Source: Clostridiales bacterium (GTDB lineage Bacteria > Bacillota > Clostridia > Oscillospirales > Butyricicoccaceae). From it: DNA of 5,193 bases. This document shows, in pieces, positions 1-5,193 of this stretch (positions are counted from its first letter, which is position 1; each line of letters begins with the position of its first letter). Below the pieces are notes generated by a model that saw nothing but the letters and a program-made list of their open reading frames with translations, made no database searches and had not been told where the DNA came from. Position numbers and translations under genes: made by a program. Where the stretch lies: contig JANZZB010000112.1 in assembly GCA_026419635.1 (NCBI GenBank), forward strand, positions 1 to 5,193, written 5' to 3'.

Positions 1-276
1 GATTTATTGCCACTGCTTGATATGGTGCTTGTAATGACGGTAGAGCCTGGTTACGGCGGACAGGCGCTGATTCCGGAAACAATCAATAAAGTGAAAGCTC
101 TGAGAAAAGAAATCGATCGGCGCGGCTGTCTTTGCGAAATCGAGGTTGACGGAGGCGTAACGCTTTCAAACATTGATGAAATTAAAAAGGCCGGGGCAGA
201 AATTTTTGTGGCAGGATCTGCTGTTTTCGGAGCAGAGGATGTTGACTTGGCGGTAAAGCAGTTTTTAACAAAGTAA
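1..276 (+). CDS. rpe: Ribulose-phosphate 3-epimerase, C-terminal 91 residues (5' truncated by window edge)
   Basis: This is the 3' part of a gene that begins before the window; the frame is open from base 1 and ends at TAA 274-276. Ribulose-phosphate 3-epimerase interconverts ribulose 5-phosphate and xylulose 5-phosphate in the cytoplasmic pentose phosphate pathway. The fragment shows the hallmarks of the family's TIM barrel: VMTVEPGYGGQ (fragment residues 11-21), which matches the phosphate/substrate loop usually written VMTVNPGFGGQ; EVDGGV (48-53), which carries the catalytic Asp (D50); and VAGSAVFGA near the end, the C-terminal phosphate-binding segment. Full-length proteins are about 215-225 residues, so roughly 130 N-terminal residues are missing. 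In Firmicutes rpe often ends a prpC-prkC-rsgA-rpe cluster, sometimes followed by thiN; no thiN follows here, and a terminator closes the unit 14 bases after the stop. Confidence 0.96.
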   Translation, partial: DLLPLLDMVLVMTVEPGYGGQALIPETINKVKALRKEIDRRGCLCEIEVDGGVTLSNIDEIKKAGAEIFVAGSAVFGAEDVDLAVKQFLTK

Positions 277-289
277 TTACGATAAGAAT

Positions 290-323
290 AAATCCCGCAA
301 CAATTTATATTGTTGCGGGATTT
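290..323 (+). terminator. Rho-independent terminator of the rpe unit
   Basis: A perfect 14-bp stem (290-303 pairing with 310-323) encloses the 6-base loop TTTATA. The core CCCGCAACAA/TTGTTGCGGG is GC-rich, and the stem ends in A:T pairs, giving an AAA...TTT flank. The sequence after the stem is T-rich but interrupted (GTTCTAAATTTTATT), so it is a strong hairpin with an imperfect U tract. It begins 13 bases after the rpe stop codon. Confidence 0.85.
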
Positions 324-336
324 GTTCTAAATTTTA

Positions 337-365
337 TTGTCGGCGCAAGCTTTTCACCGGATAAC
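337..365 (+). promoter_or_regulatory. Weak candidate promoter for the lipoprotein gene
   Basis: TTGTCG (337-342) and GATAAC (360-365) are separated by 17 bases and each matches 4 of 6 positions of the sigma-A consensus. The upstream unit is closed by a terminator at 290-323, so the lipoprotein gene needs its own promoter somewhere in 324-400; this is the best pair I can find there, but the match is modest. Confidence 0.25.
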
Positions 366-421
366 ATCAATTGAACACATATGATCTCAAGTAGACGAGG
401 AATTGTCAAAGGAGAAAGGTT

Positions 422-1072
422 ATGAAGAAAAGATTTACCATCCTGTGTGTATTATTTATATTTCTTGTTGGATGTAAGTATACTTTAGAGAAGTCAACGG
501 ATGTCGTTTCGCCTAAGGAAGATACTGTAATAAAAGATCAGCAGGTTTTTTCGGAATCGTCTAAAGAAGGCAATATAAAAAAAGATTCTGATAGTGAACC
601 TTATTTTAACGAGGTGCTCCAGAGATACGAAATAGTAGATGGATATTCAGACGGATTTCTCGAAATAATGGATGAGAAAATATCTTATAATGGGAACGGC
701 TATCAAGATATAGCCTCTCCTTTACATGAGCGTATAATGTTTAACGCTGTACGCTTTTATATGGCTGCAACTTCAAGCGACTTTGATACAATAAAGAAAA
801 TGGCTGGACGGGAATTAATATCTGAAATGGGAAAAACACTTACGACAGATGGAGATAAGTCATTTATATATGGAGGCAATGAAGTGATATCTTTAAAAGA
901 TCTAAGTATATACAAAAAACCTATTTCGATCACTGCCCCTACTAAAATAGATGAAAATAAATATAAGGTTTCTTTGGAATATAGCAATAAGAATGGAAAT
1001 CACTTTATTGAGACAATATTAAAAGTGCAATCAAATGAAATAAAAATTATCAGCTTCTTAAAAAGAACATAA
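422..1072 (+). CDS. Predicted secreted lipoprotein of unknown function, 216 aa
   Basis: I do not recognise the family. The start is well supported: AAAGGAG at 408-414 lies 7 bases before ATG 422. The N-terminus is a lipoprotein signal peptide: MKKR, a hydrophobic stretch (residues 5-16) and the lipobox LVGC, so Cys18 would be lipidated and the mature protein anchored outside the cytoplasmic membrane. Residues 19-60 are a polar, Ser/Lys/Asp/Glu-rich linker. A likely helical segment at 100-137 (LHERIMFNAVRFYMAATSSD onward) is followed by probable beta strands (residues 154-215). A helix followed by strands recalls NTF2-like/DUF4878-type lipoproteins, but this is a guess from pattern, not a motif match. 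The gene stands alone between two terminators. Its base composition differs from its neighbours: by hand count 17 of 60 bases are G or C in 901-960, against 30 of 60 in 2761-2820 of argG, and ATA codons are frequent. This suggests an accessory or recently acquired gene. Confidence 0.85.
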   Translation: MKKRFTILCVLFIFLVGCKYTLEKSTDVVSPKEDTVIKDQQVFSESSKEGNIKKDSDSEPYFNEVLQRYEIVDGYSDGFLEIMDEKISYNGNGYQDIASPLHERIMFNAVRFYMAATSSDFDTIKKMAGRELISEMGKTLTTDGDKSFIYGGNEVISLKDLSIYKKPISITAPTKIDENKYKVSLEYSNKNGNHFIETILKVQSNEIKIISFLKRT

Positions 1073-1118
1073 TAGATAGAATTTGAAAAAAGCAATATGT
1101 TTTAAGAGTGGTAGTATG

Positions 1119-1145
1119 TACTTGATTTTAACCAAGTATTTTTTT
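1119..1145 (+). terminator. Probable terminator of the lipoprotein gene
   Basis: TACTTG (1119-1124) pairs perfectly with CAAGTA (1133-1138) around an 8-base loop, and seven T residues follow (1139-1145). A G:T pair (1118:1139) could extend the stem. The stem is short and low in GC but the uninterrupted T run is typical of intrinsic termination. It lies 46 bases after the lipoprotein stop codon. Confidence 0.6.
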
Positions 1146-1170
1146 ATACTCAAAAGGGAAGCGATATGAG

Positions 1171-1200
1171 GGAAAAGGGACGGAGACACGTCCCTTTTCC
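1171..1200. repeat. GC-rich perfect palindrome, REP-like element
   Basis: GGAAAAGGGACG (1171-1182) is an exact inverted repeat of CGTCCCTTTTCC (1189-1200) with the 6-base loop GAGACA. No T run follows on either strand, so it does not look like an ordinary terminator, though it lies between the convergent lipoprotein and hydrolase genes and could help end transcription from both sides. The core GGGACGGAGACACGTCCC resembles the GGGACGG...-type sequences I recall as repeated intergenic palindromes in many clostridial genomes; that link is from memory and the element occurs only once here. Upstream bases 1154-1160 and 1168-1174 repeat AGGGAA, perhaps remnants of a larger element. Confidence 0.55.
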
Positions 1201-1348
1201 GTTTGATAATTCGATTGAAGTGATAACTGTTTATCGTGGTAAATTCGCAAAATCGGTCAGAATGGTTAGATTTTGATGAAAATGATAGTGTTCTGGCATA
1301 TCGATCCTTCTTTGTGGGAGATGAATAAATATACAATTGTAGAATAAA

Positions 1349-2191
1349 TTATATGTTCTCTGCGGGTACATGACAGAACTGTTTAAGCCATTCGCAGATA
1401 TCGCCGATCAGCTCTTTATAGCACGGTTCATTCAAAGATTCGTGCCGAAGCCCTTGGATTTCACGATATTCGCACATATTACCGGCTTTTTTGGCAAAAC
1501 GCCGGCTTCCTTTTGGTGAACAAATCCGGTCATCCGAACCATGCATCAGGTACACTGGTTTTCGCTTTGCATCGGCATTCTCTAAAATTTCCGTTGCATC
1601 CGCAAGCCGGTCGATGGCCGTCATAGGACTGATATACGGGTGAACCAGCGGATCTTTTAAATACTTTTCACGTACGGCAGGGTCAACGGCAAAATCTTCG
1701 GGATCAACGGCGTCGAGTATTTTATGTTTAGGAAACGTACGCTTTGCGAGGTAATAAGCAGCAAGCTTTGCGGTGGACGGCGAATCACCTAAAATAATCC
1801 ACGGAGAATTGGCGATATAAGCTAAAACGCGAGGGTGATCCTTTACTAATCTGTAATAAAGAGCAAGGGTGCCACCCATTGAATGGCCAAATAAAAAGAT
1901 GGGAGAATCGGGGCAGTGAACGGAAGCGATGTTGATTAACGTGTCAATATCAGAGAGAATTTCATAGCGTTTGCCGATAAAGCCAAACGTTCCTGGTGAG
2001 TTACCATGCCCCTGCATATCAAAAGAAAAAACAGAAAAGCCACGCTCATTAAACTCCTCTGCATTGTGTTCAAAACGCATACAGTGATCACCAATGCCAT
2101 GTAAAAGACAAATGACTCCACGGGGTGACTTTGTTTCCCAGAAATAGCCTGCAAGTTCGCGTTTGCAGCTGCGAAGACAAAAATGGTCCAT
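1349..2191 (-). CDS. Alpha/beta hydrolase, monoacylglycerol lipase / lysophospholipase-like, 280 aa
   Basis: The protein belongs to the serine alpha/beta hydrolases of the Hydrolase_4 (monoacylglycerol lipase/PldB-like) type, which cleave ester bonds of monoacylglycerols or lysophospholipids. Numbering from the chosen start, visible motifs are HGIGDH (31-36, oxyanion-hole motif HGxGxH of this family), FDMQGHGNSPG (57-67), GHSMG (102-106, nucleophile Ser104), HGSDDRIC (217-224, acid probably Asp221) and GLRHESLNE (247-255, catalytic His250). The triad is therefore complete, and the length fits the family. There is no signal peptide or membrane segment, so it is probably cytoplasmic. The ATG complementary to 2189-2191 is chosen because GGAGG (2204-2200) sits 8 bases upstream; an in-frame ATG at 2218-2216 would add nine residues (MQRSPEDTC) but lies nearly on the predicted transcription start. 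The true substrate cannot be read from sequence. The gene is transcribed alone, divergently from argG. Confidence 0.88.
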   Translation of the reverse strand: MDHFCLRSCKRELAGYFWETKSPRGVICLLHGIGDHCMRFEHNAEEFNERGFSVFSFDMQGHGNSPGTFGFIGKRYEILSDIDTLINIASVHCPDSPIFLFGHSMGGTLALYYRLVKDHPRVLAYIANSPWIILGDSPSTAKLAAYYLAKRTFPKHKILDAVDPEDFAVDPAVREKYLKDPLVHPYISPMTAIDRLADATEILENADAKRKPVYLMHGSDDRICSPKGSRRFAKKAGNMCEYREIQGLRHESLNEPCYKELIGDICEWLKQFCHVPAENI

Positions 2192-2199
2192 ACATGTAT

Positions 2200-2204
2200 C
2201 CTCC
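2200..2204 (-). promoter_or_regulatory. Ribosome binding site deciding the hydrolase start
   Basis: CCTCC on the plus strand reads GGAGG on the minus strand, 8 bases before the ATG at 2191. It lies inside the reading frame that would be added by the upstream ATG at 2218, which has no comparable site before it. This favours the 280-residue product over the 289-residue one. Confidence 0.75.
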
Positions 2205-2228
2205 GGACTTCTCTGCATATTACATAAC

Positions 2229-2255
2229 AGTATAACACGTTTCCGATCATTACAA
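2229..2255 (-). promoter_or_regulatory. Extended -10 promoter for the hydrolase gene
   Basis: On the minus strand TGTTATACT (2237-2229) is an extended -10 element (TGn plus TATACT, 5 of 6 to consensus). A TTGTAA -35-like hexamer lies at 2255-2250, 15 bases upstream; the spacing is short, but an extended -10 tolerates a weak -35. Transcription would start near 2222, leaving a leader of about 30 bases before the ATG at 2191. Confidence 0.5.
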
Positions 2256-2319
2256 TCTTAAATCGTACAAAATAGATAGAAAGAACCCTAAAATAGAAGT
2301 TAAAAACAGGAAGATTGCT

Positions 2320-2337
2320 ATTGCATATTTTATCATT
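2320..2337 (+). promoter_or_regulatory. Candidate ArgR/AhrC operator (ARG box) upstream of argG
   Basis: The 18 bases from 2320 (core TGCATATTTTATCA, 2322-2335) resemble the ArgR/AhrC box WNTGAATWWWWATTCANW: 11 of the 14 core positions and both W flanks fit. The site covers the -35 hexamer and part of the spacer of the argG promoter, where arginine-bound ArgR would repress. A second, weaker 11/14 match (TGATTTATAATTAT, 2339-2352) covers the -10, but the centre spacing of 17 bases is not the usual 21. AT-rich DNA produces such matches easily, so this is a candidate only. Confidence 0.35.
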
Positions 2338-2349
2338 GTGATTTATAAT
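2321..2349 (+). promoter_or_regulatory. Probable sigma-A promoter of argGH
   Basis: A perfect -10 TATAAT (2344-2349) is preceded at exactly 17 bases by TTGCAT (2321-2326), which keeps the TTG of the -35 consensus. Transcription would start near 2356, about 25 bases before the argG ATG, leaving room only for the ribosome binding site and no leader riboswitch or T-box. Confidence 0.65.
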
Positions 2350-2380
2350 TATGTAAAATACAATTAATGGAGGAAAGAAC

Positions 2381-3625
2381 ATGAAAGATCAGATAAAAAA
2401 AGCGGTGCTCGCATACTCGGGTGGTCTTGATACATCCATTATTATTCCCTGGTTAAAAGAAAACTATGGATGCGAGGTCGTAGCGGTTGCGGCTGACGTC
2501 GGTCAAGATAAAGAACTTACCGGACTGGAAGAAAAAGCGATTAAAACCGGTGCGTCAAAATGCTATATTGAAGATCTTACAAAGGAATTTGTTGATAATT
2601 ATATCTTTCCGACCATGCAGGCCGGCGCGGTTTACGAAGGAACGTACCTTTTAGGAACATCTTTTGCGCGCCCGATTATTGCAAAACGTATCGTTGAAAT
2701 TGCTCTGAAAGAGGGAGCCGATGCAATTGTCCATGGTTGTACCGGAAAAGGCAACGACCAGGTGCGCTTTGAACTTGCGATCCGCGCGTTTGCACCGAAA
2801 ATGAAAATTATTGCACCGTGGCGAGTATGGGATTTAAAAAGCCGTGATGATGAGATTGCTTATGCGGAGGAACGCAACATTCCGCTTACAATCAACCGTG
2901 AAACCAATTATTCAAAAGATATGAATATTTGGCATCTTTCGCACGAGGGTCTTGATCTGGAAGATCCGGCGAATGAGCCGAATTACGATAAAATACTGGA
3001 GCTTGGAGTATCTCCTGAAAAAGCACCGGATAAAGCCACTTATGTAACAGTTCATTTTGAAAAAGGCGTACCGACCGCACTGGATGGCAAAGAGATGGAC
3101 TCCGTAAGTCTTTTAAAAGCTTTGAACAAACTCGGCGGTGAGAACGGAATTGGTCTTGTCGACCTTGTGGAAAACCGTTTAGTCGGCATGAAAAGCCGCG
3201 GCGTTTATGAAACCCCAGGCGGAACGATTCTATATACGGCACATAAACATCTTGAAGATCTTACACTCGATCGCGACACAAGTCATTATAAGCAAATGCT
3301 TGCGTTAAGATTTGCGGAATTGGTCTATTTCGGACAGTGGTACACACCGCTTCGCAAAGCATTAACTGCTTTTATTAATGAAACCCAGAAAACAGTAACA
3401 GGCGACGTAAAACTGAAACTGTACAAAGGAAATGTCGTTCATGCCGGTACCACATCACCCTATTCCCTTTACTCTGAATCTTTGGCTACTTTCGGCGAAG
3501 ACGGAATTTATGACCAGAAGGATTCGGCGGGCTTTATTAATTTGTTCGGACTCCCTTTAACGGTTAGGGCACTTGCTGATGAAGAACTGAAAAAGTCCGG
3601 ATTGGATTTTCCTGATGTGGAGTAA
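2381..3625 (+). CDS. argG: Argininosuccinate synthase, 414 aa
   Basis: This cytoplasmic enzyme joins citrulline and aspartate with ATP to give argininosuccinate, AMP and pyrophosphate, the penultimate step of arginine biosynthesis. The N-terminal nucleotide-binding domain opens with the PP-loop AYSGGLDTS (residues 11-19). The segment YEGTYLLGTSFARP (85-98) matches the citrulline/aspartate site, and GCTGKGNDQVRFE (119-131) is the highly conserved aspartate/citrulline and ATP contact motif. YSKDMNIWHLSHEG (177-190) and KSRGVYETPGG (271-281) are the typical motifs of the synthetase domain, and a helical C-terminal tail for tetramer formation completes the protein. The length is normal (about 395-415) and no key motif is missing. 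GGAGG at 2369-2373 lies 7 bases before the ATG. A promoter and a possible ArgR box lie directly upstream; argH follows after 64 bases, forming an argGH operon. Confidence 0.98.
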   Translation: MKDQIKKAVLAYSGGLDTSIIIPWLKENYGCEVVAVAADVGQDKELTGLEEKAIKTGASKCYIEDLTKEFVDNYIFPTMQAGAVYEGTYLLGTSFARPIIAKRIVEIALKEGADAIVHGCTGKGNDQVRFELAIRAFAPKMKIIAPWRVWDLKSRDDEIAYAEERNIPLTINRETNYSKDMNIWHLSHEGLDLEDPANEPNYDKILELGVSPEKAPDKATYVTVHFEKGVPTALDGKEMDSVSLLKALNKLGGENGIGLVDLVENRLVGMKSRGVYETPGGTILYTAHKHLEDLTLDRDTSHYKQMLALRFAELVYFGQWYTPLRKALTAFINETQKTVTGDVKLKLYKGNVVHAGTTSPYSLYSESLATFGEDGIYDQKDSAGFINLFGLPLTVRALADEELKKSGLDFPDVE

Positions 3626-3636
3626 AAATATCCAAT
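3601..3636 (+). other. Small inverted repeat spanning the argG stop codon
   Basis: ATTGGAT (3601-3607) is an exact inverted complement of ATCCAAT (3630-3636), with the argG stop codon in the 22-base loop. No T run follows, so it is not a terminator; it could influence mRNA stability or the ratio of argG to argH translation. With seven A/T-rich pairs it may also be chance. Confidence 0.25.
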
Positions 3637-3676
3637 ACTAATACATTCATAGTACGCTTGGCTACTCGTTTGAAAG

Positions 3677-3686
3677 GGAAGTGATC
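3677..3686 (+). promoter_or_regulatory. Ribosome binding site fixing the argH start at TTG 3690
   Basis: GGAAGTGATC matches 9 of 10 bases of GGAGGTGATC, the complement of the 16S rRNA 3' end. Its core GGAAG (3677-3681) lies 8 bases before TTG 3690. The in-frame GTG at 3681-3683 is part of this site and so is an unlikely initiator. Confidence 0.75.
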
Positions 3687-3689
3687 CGC

Positions 3690-5072
3690 TTGAAACTCTG
3701 GGCAGGACGTTTCCAAAAGGAAACTGATTTTTTAGTCAATGATTTTAACTCGTCGATTCAATTCGATTATCGCCTGTACGAAGAGGATATCAAGGGCTCG
3801 ATTGCCCATGCGACGATGCTCGGAGAAACGGGGATTATCGCAAAGGAAGAAGCCGGGAAAATTATTTCCGGGCTAGAGCAGATCCTAAAGGACATTGAGG
3901 ATAAAAAAATTGAATTCTCCATTGAAAATGAAGATATTCATATGAATGTCGAGCAGCTTTTGACCGAACGCATCGGCGATACCGGAAAAAGGCTGCATAC
4001 TGCAAGAAGCAGAAACGATCAGGTGGCGCTTGATATCCGGCTCTATCTAAAAAAAGAAATAAAAAATACTACTTCAATTTTATTGACACTGGAAAAAGCG
4101 CTATGCAAAAAGGCCGAACAGCATCTTGAGACTGTCATGCCGGGATATACACATCTGCAAAGGGCGCAGCCATCCACGTATGCACATTATTTAATGGCAT
4201 ACGCCGAAATGTTTAAACGAGATATCGGAAGACTTTCCGATTGCTTTGAGCGAATGGATGAACTCCCGCTCGGTTCCGGCGCGCTGGCGGCTACAACCTA
4301 CCCGATTGACCGTGAAATGGTGAAAGAAGCGCTTGGATTTAAACGTATCACTTCTAACAGTCTAGACGGTGTATCCGACCGTGATTTTGCTATCGAACTT
4401 GCGAGCGCATTATCCATTATTATGATGCATCTGTCACGTTTTTCCGAAGAGATTATTCTTTGGTGCTCATTTGAATTTCATTTTCTGGAGCTTGATGACG
4501 CGTTTTCAACCGGATCATCGATTATGCCGCAGAAAAAGAATCCGGACGTGGCGGAACTGACAAGAGGAAAAACCGGCAGGGTATACGGTTCGCTGATTAC
4601 ACTGTTAACGGTTATGAAATCACTTCCGCTTGCGTACAACAAAGATATGCAGGAAGACAAGGAAGCAATCTTTGACGCGGTGGACACAGTGAAACAATGT
4701 TTAAACGTGTTTGTCCCGATGTTTGAATCGCTGACTATCAAAAAAGACAGAATGCGAAACGCAGCATCCGGTGGATTTATCAATGCAACCGATTGCGCCG
4801 ATTATCTTGTAAAAAAAGGTGTACCTTTCCGGGATGCCTATATGATCGTAGGCCGTTTGGTTAACATGTGCATTAAAATGGATGAAAATCTTGAAACACT
4901 TACCTTAAAAGATTTCCGGGCGATTTCTGATGCGTTCGGTGACGATGTTTATGATGCTCTCTCTCTTCGTACGTGTGTCAATGAACGCGTTGTTCCGGGC
5001 GGTCCGGCTGTTTTGGAAGTGAAACGCCAGATTGAACGGATTGAAAAATTTATATCAGAATACGGTGAATAA
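3690..5072 (+). CDS. argH: Argininosuccinate lyase, 460 aa, TTG start
   Basis: This cytoplasmic enzyme of the fumarase/aspartase superfamily splits argininosuccinate into arginine and fumarate, the last step of arginine synthesis. Starting at TTG 3690 gives MKLWAGRF, the canonical argH N-terminus (usually MKLWGGRF); a GTG at 3681 would add three residues (MIR) but lies inside the ribosome binding site. The three conserved regions of the family are intact: HTARSRND (103-110), GYTHLQRAQP (152-161, with catalytic His155) and the signature loop GSSIMPQKKNPD (275-286), whose Ser276-Ser277 pair holds the catalytic serine. YNKDMQEDKEAIFD follows, then a helical C-terminal domain. Length is within the usual 455-475. 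Each tetramer active site is built from three subunits, so the three regions act in trans. The gene follows argG by 64 bases with no terminator or clear promoter between, so co-transcription is expected. Confidence 0.97.
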   Translation: MKLWAGRFQKETDFLVNDFNSSIQFDYRLYEEDIKGSIAHATMLGETGIIAKEEAGKIISGLEQILKDIEDKKIEFSIENEDIHMNVEQLLTERIGDTGKRLHTARSRNDQVALDIRLYLKKEIKNTTSILLTLEKALCKKAEQHLETVMPGYTHLQRAQPSTYAHYLMAYAEMFKRDIGRLSDCFERMDELPLGSGALAATTYPIDREMVKEALGFKRITSNSLDGVSDRDFAIELASALSIIMMHLSRFSEEIILWCSFEFHFLELDDAFSTGSSIMPQKKNPDVAELTRGKTGRVYGSLITLLTVMKSLPLAYNKDMQEDKEAIFDAVDTVKQCLNVFVPMFESLTIKKDRMRNAASGGFINATDCADYLVKKGVPFRDAYMIVGRLVNMCIKMDENLETLTLKDFRAISDAFGDDVYDALSLRTCVNERVVPGGPAVLEVKRQIERIEKFISEYGE

Positions 5073-5083
5073 GTCTGCAAAAG

Positions 5084-5116
5084 CTCAATTTTGTTGGATG
5101 ATATCCACTGTTTGAG
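5084..5116 (+). other. Imperfect two-part hairpin after argH
   Basis: CTCAA (5084-5088) pairs with TTGAG (5112-5116), and within it TGGAT (5095-5099) pairs with ATCCA (5103-5107) around a 3-base loop. The two 5-bp stems are separated by an internal loop. It begins 11 bases after the argH stop, where a terminator is expected, but no T run follows, so I cannot call it a terminator with confidence. Confidence 0.3.
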
Positions 5117-5123
5117 TAACCTT

Positions 5124-5160
5124 AAGGTGAGGGGAGACGAACCCGACCCGCCTCAGCCTT
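5124..5160 (+). other. GC-rich bulged hairpin of unknown role near the right edge
   Basis: AAGGTGAGG (5124-5132) pairs with CCTCAGCCTT (5151-5160) with one bulged G, giving nine base pairs around an 18-base loop that itself contains GGG and CCC blocks. A separate palindrome ACCTTAAGGT (5119-5128) overlaps its left arm. The segment is clearly richer in GC than the rest of the intergenic DNA. No T run follows (GATAAATTCGCGC). It might be a repeat element, a structured RNA or the end of something continuing past the window; I recognise no family. Confidence 0.35.
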
Positions 5161-5193
5161 GATAAATTCGCGCTTTACTTTGTTGTCGTCCTA

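Noticed and set aside
1058..1336. Minus-strand 92-codon open frame covering the convergent gap.
   Set aside because: It runs through the terminator T run and the palindrome, has no ribosome binding site, and its translation is low-complexity with no motif.
1071..2281. AATAGATAGAA occurs directly repeated at 1071-1081 and 2271-2281, flanking the hydrolase region as an insertion target duplication might.
   Set aside because: An 11-base AT-rich match is expected by chance within a window of this size, there are no terminal inverted repeats beside the copies, and the flanked DNA encodes no transposase or integrase.
2350..2380. Possible T-box or arginine riboswitch leader in front of argG.
   Set aside because: The predicted transcript start is about 25 bases from the argG ATG, leaving no space for a structured leader, and no T-box sequence (AGGGTGG...) or terminator hairpin is present.
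1936..2382. Minus-strand 148-codon open frame overlapping the hydrolase and the argG promoter.
   Set aside because: It overlaps the well-supported hydrolase in another frame, starts inside the argG start region and covers both divergent promoters; its hydrophobic translation comes from AT-rich DNA.
2892..3242. Minus-strand open frame inside argG.
   Set aside because: It is the antisense shadow of conserved argG codons, without its own ribosome binding site or a recognisable protein.
4478..4783. Minus-strand open frame inside argH.
   Set aside because: It lies opposite the conserved signature-loop region of argH and reflects that gene's codon pattern only.

Overview
The window looks like chromosomal DNA of a low-to-moderate GC Gram-positive bacterium, most likely a clostridial Firmicute. 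The reasons are: strong AGGAGG-type ribosome binding sites in front of every gene whose start is visible, one TTG start codon, a short Lys/Arg-led lipoprotein signal, sigma-A-like promoters, and protein sequences of Gram-positive character. No phage, CRISPR, transposase, tRNA or rRNA is visible. The organism assignment is inference from style, not from a marker gene.

Layout: (1) Bases 1-276 hold the 3' end of a ribulose-phosphate 3-epimerase gene (rpe), closed by a perfect 14-bp terminator hairpin. (2) Bases 422-1072 encode a small secreted lipoprotein of unknown function, clearly more AT-rich than the genes around it, followed by a short-stem, T-rich terminator candidate. (3) The 276-base gap 1073-1348 holds that terminator, a GC-rich 12-bp perfect palindrome that resembles dispersed REP-type repeats, and a very short unexplained open frame. 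(4) Bases 2191-1349 (minus strand) encode a monoacylglycerol lipase / lysophospholipase-like alpha/beta hydrolase with an intact catalytic triad. (5) A 189-base divergent intergenic region carries a promoter for the hydrolase and a promoter for argG, with an ArgR-box-like sequence over the argG promoter. (6) argG (2381-3625) and argH (3690-5072) follow in one direction, 64 bases apart. (7) The last 121 bases hold two imperfect hairpins and no recognisable gene.

Function: argG and argH form the last two steps of arginine biosynthesis, citrulline + aspartate -> argininosuccinate -> arginine + fumarate, and are almost certainly co-transcribed. The hydrolase, the lipoprotein and rpe have no evident functional link to the arginine genes or to each other; the window reads as several independent transcription units separated by terminators.

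I did not find a convincing undescribed multi-gene system. The points that most deserve a second look are the uncharacterised AT-rich lipoprotein, the REP-like palindrome, the candidate ArgR operator, the re-assigned start codons of argH and the hydrolase, and the structured GC-rich hairpin at the right edge.
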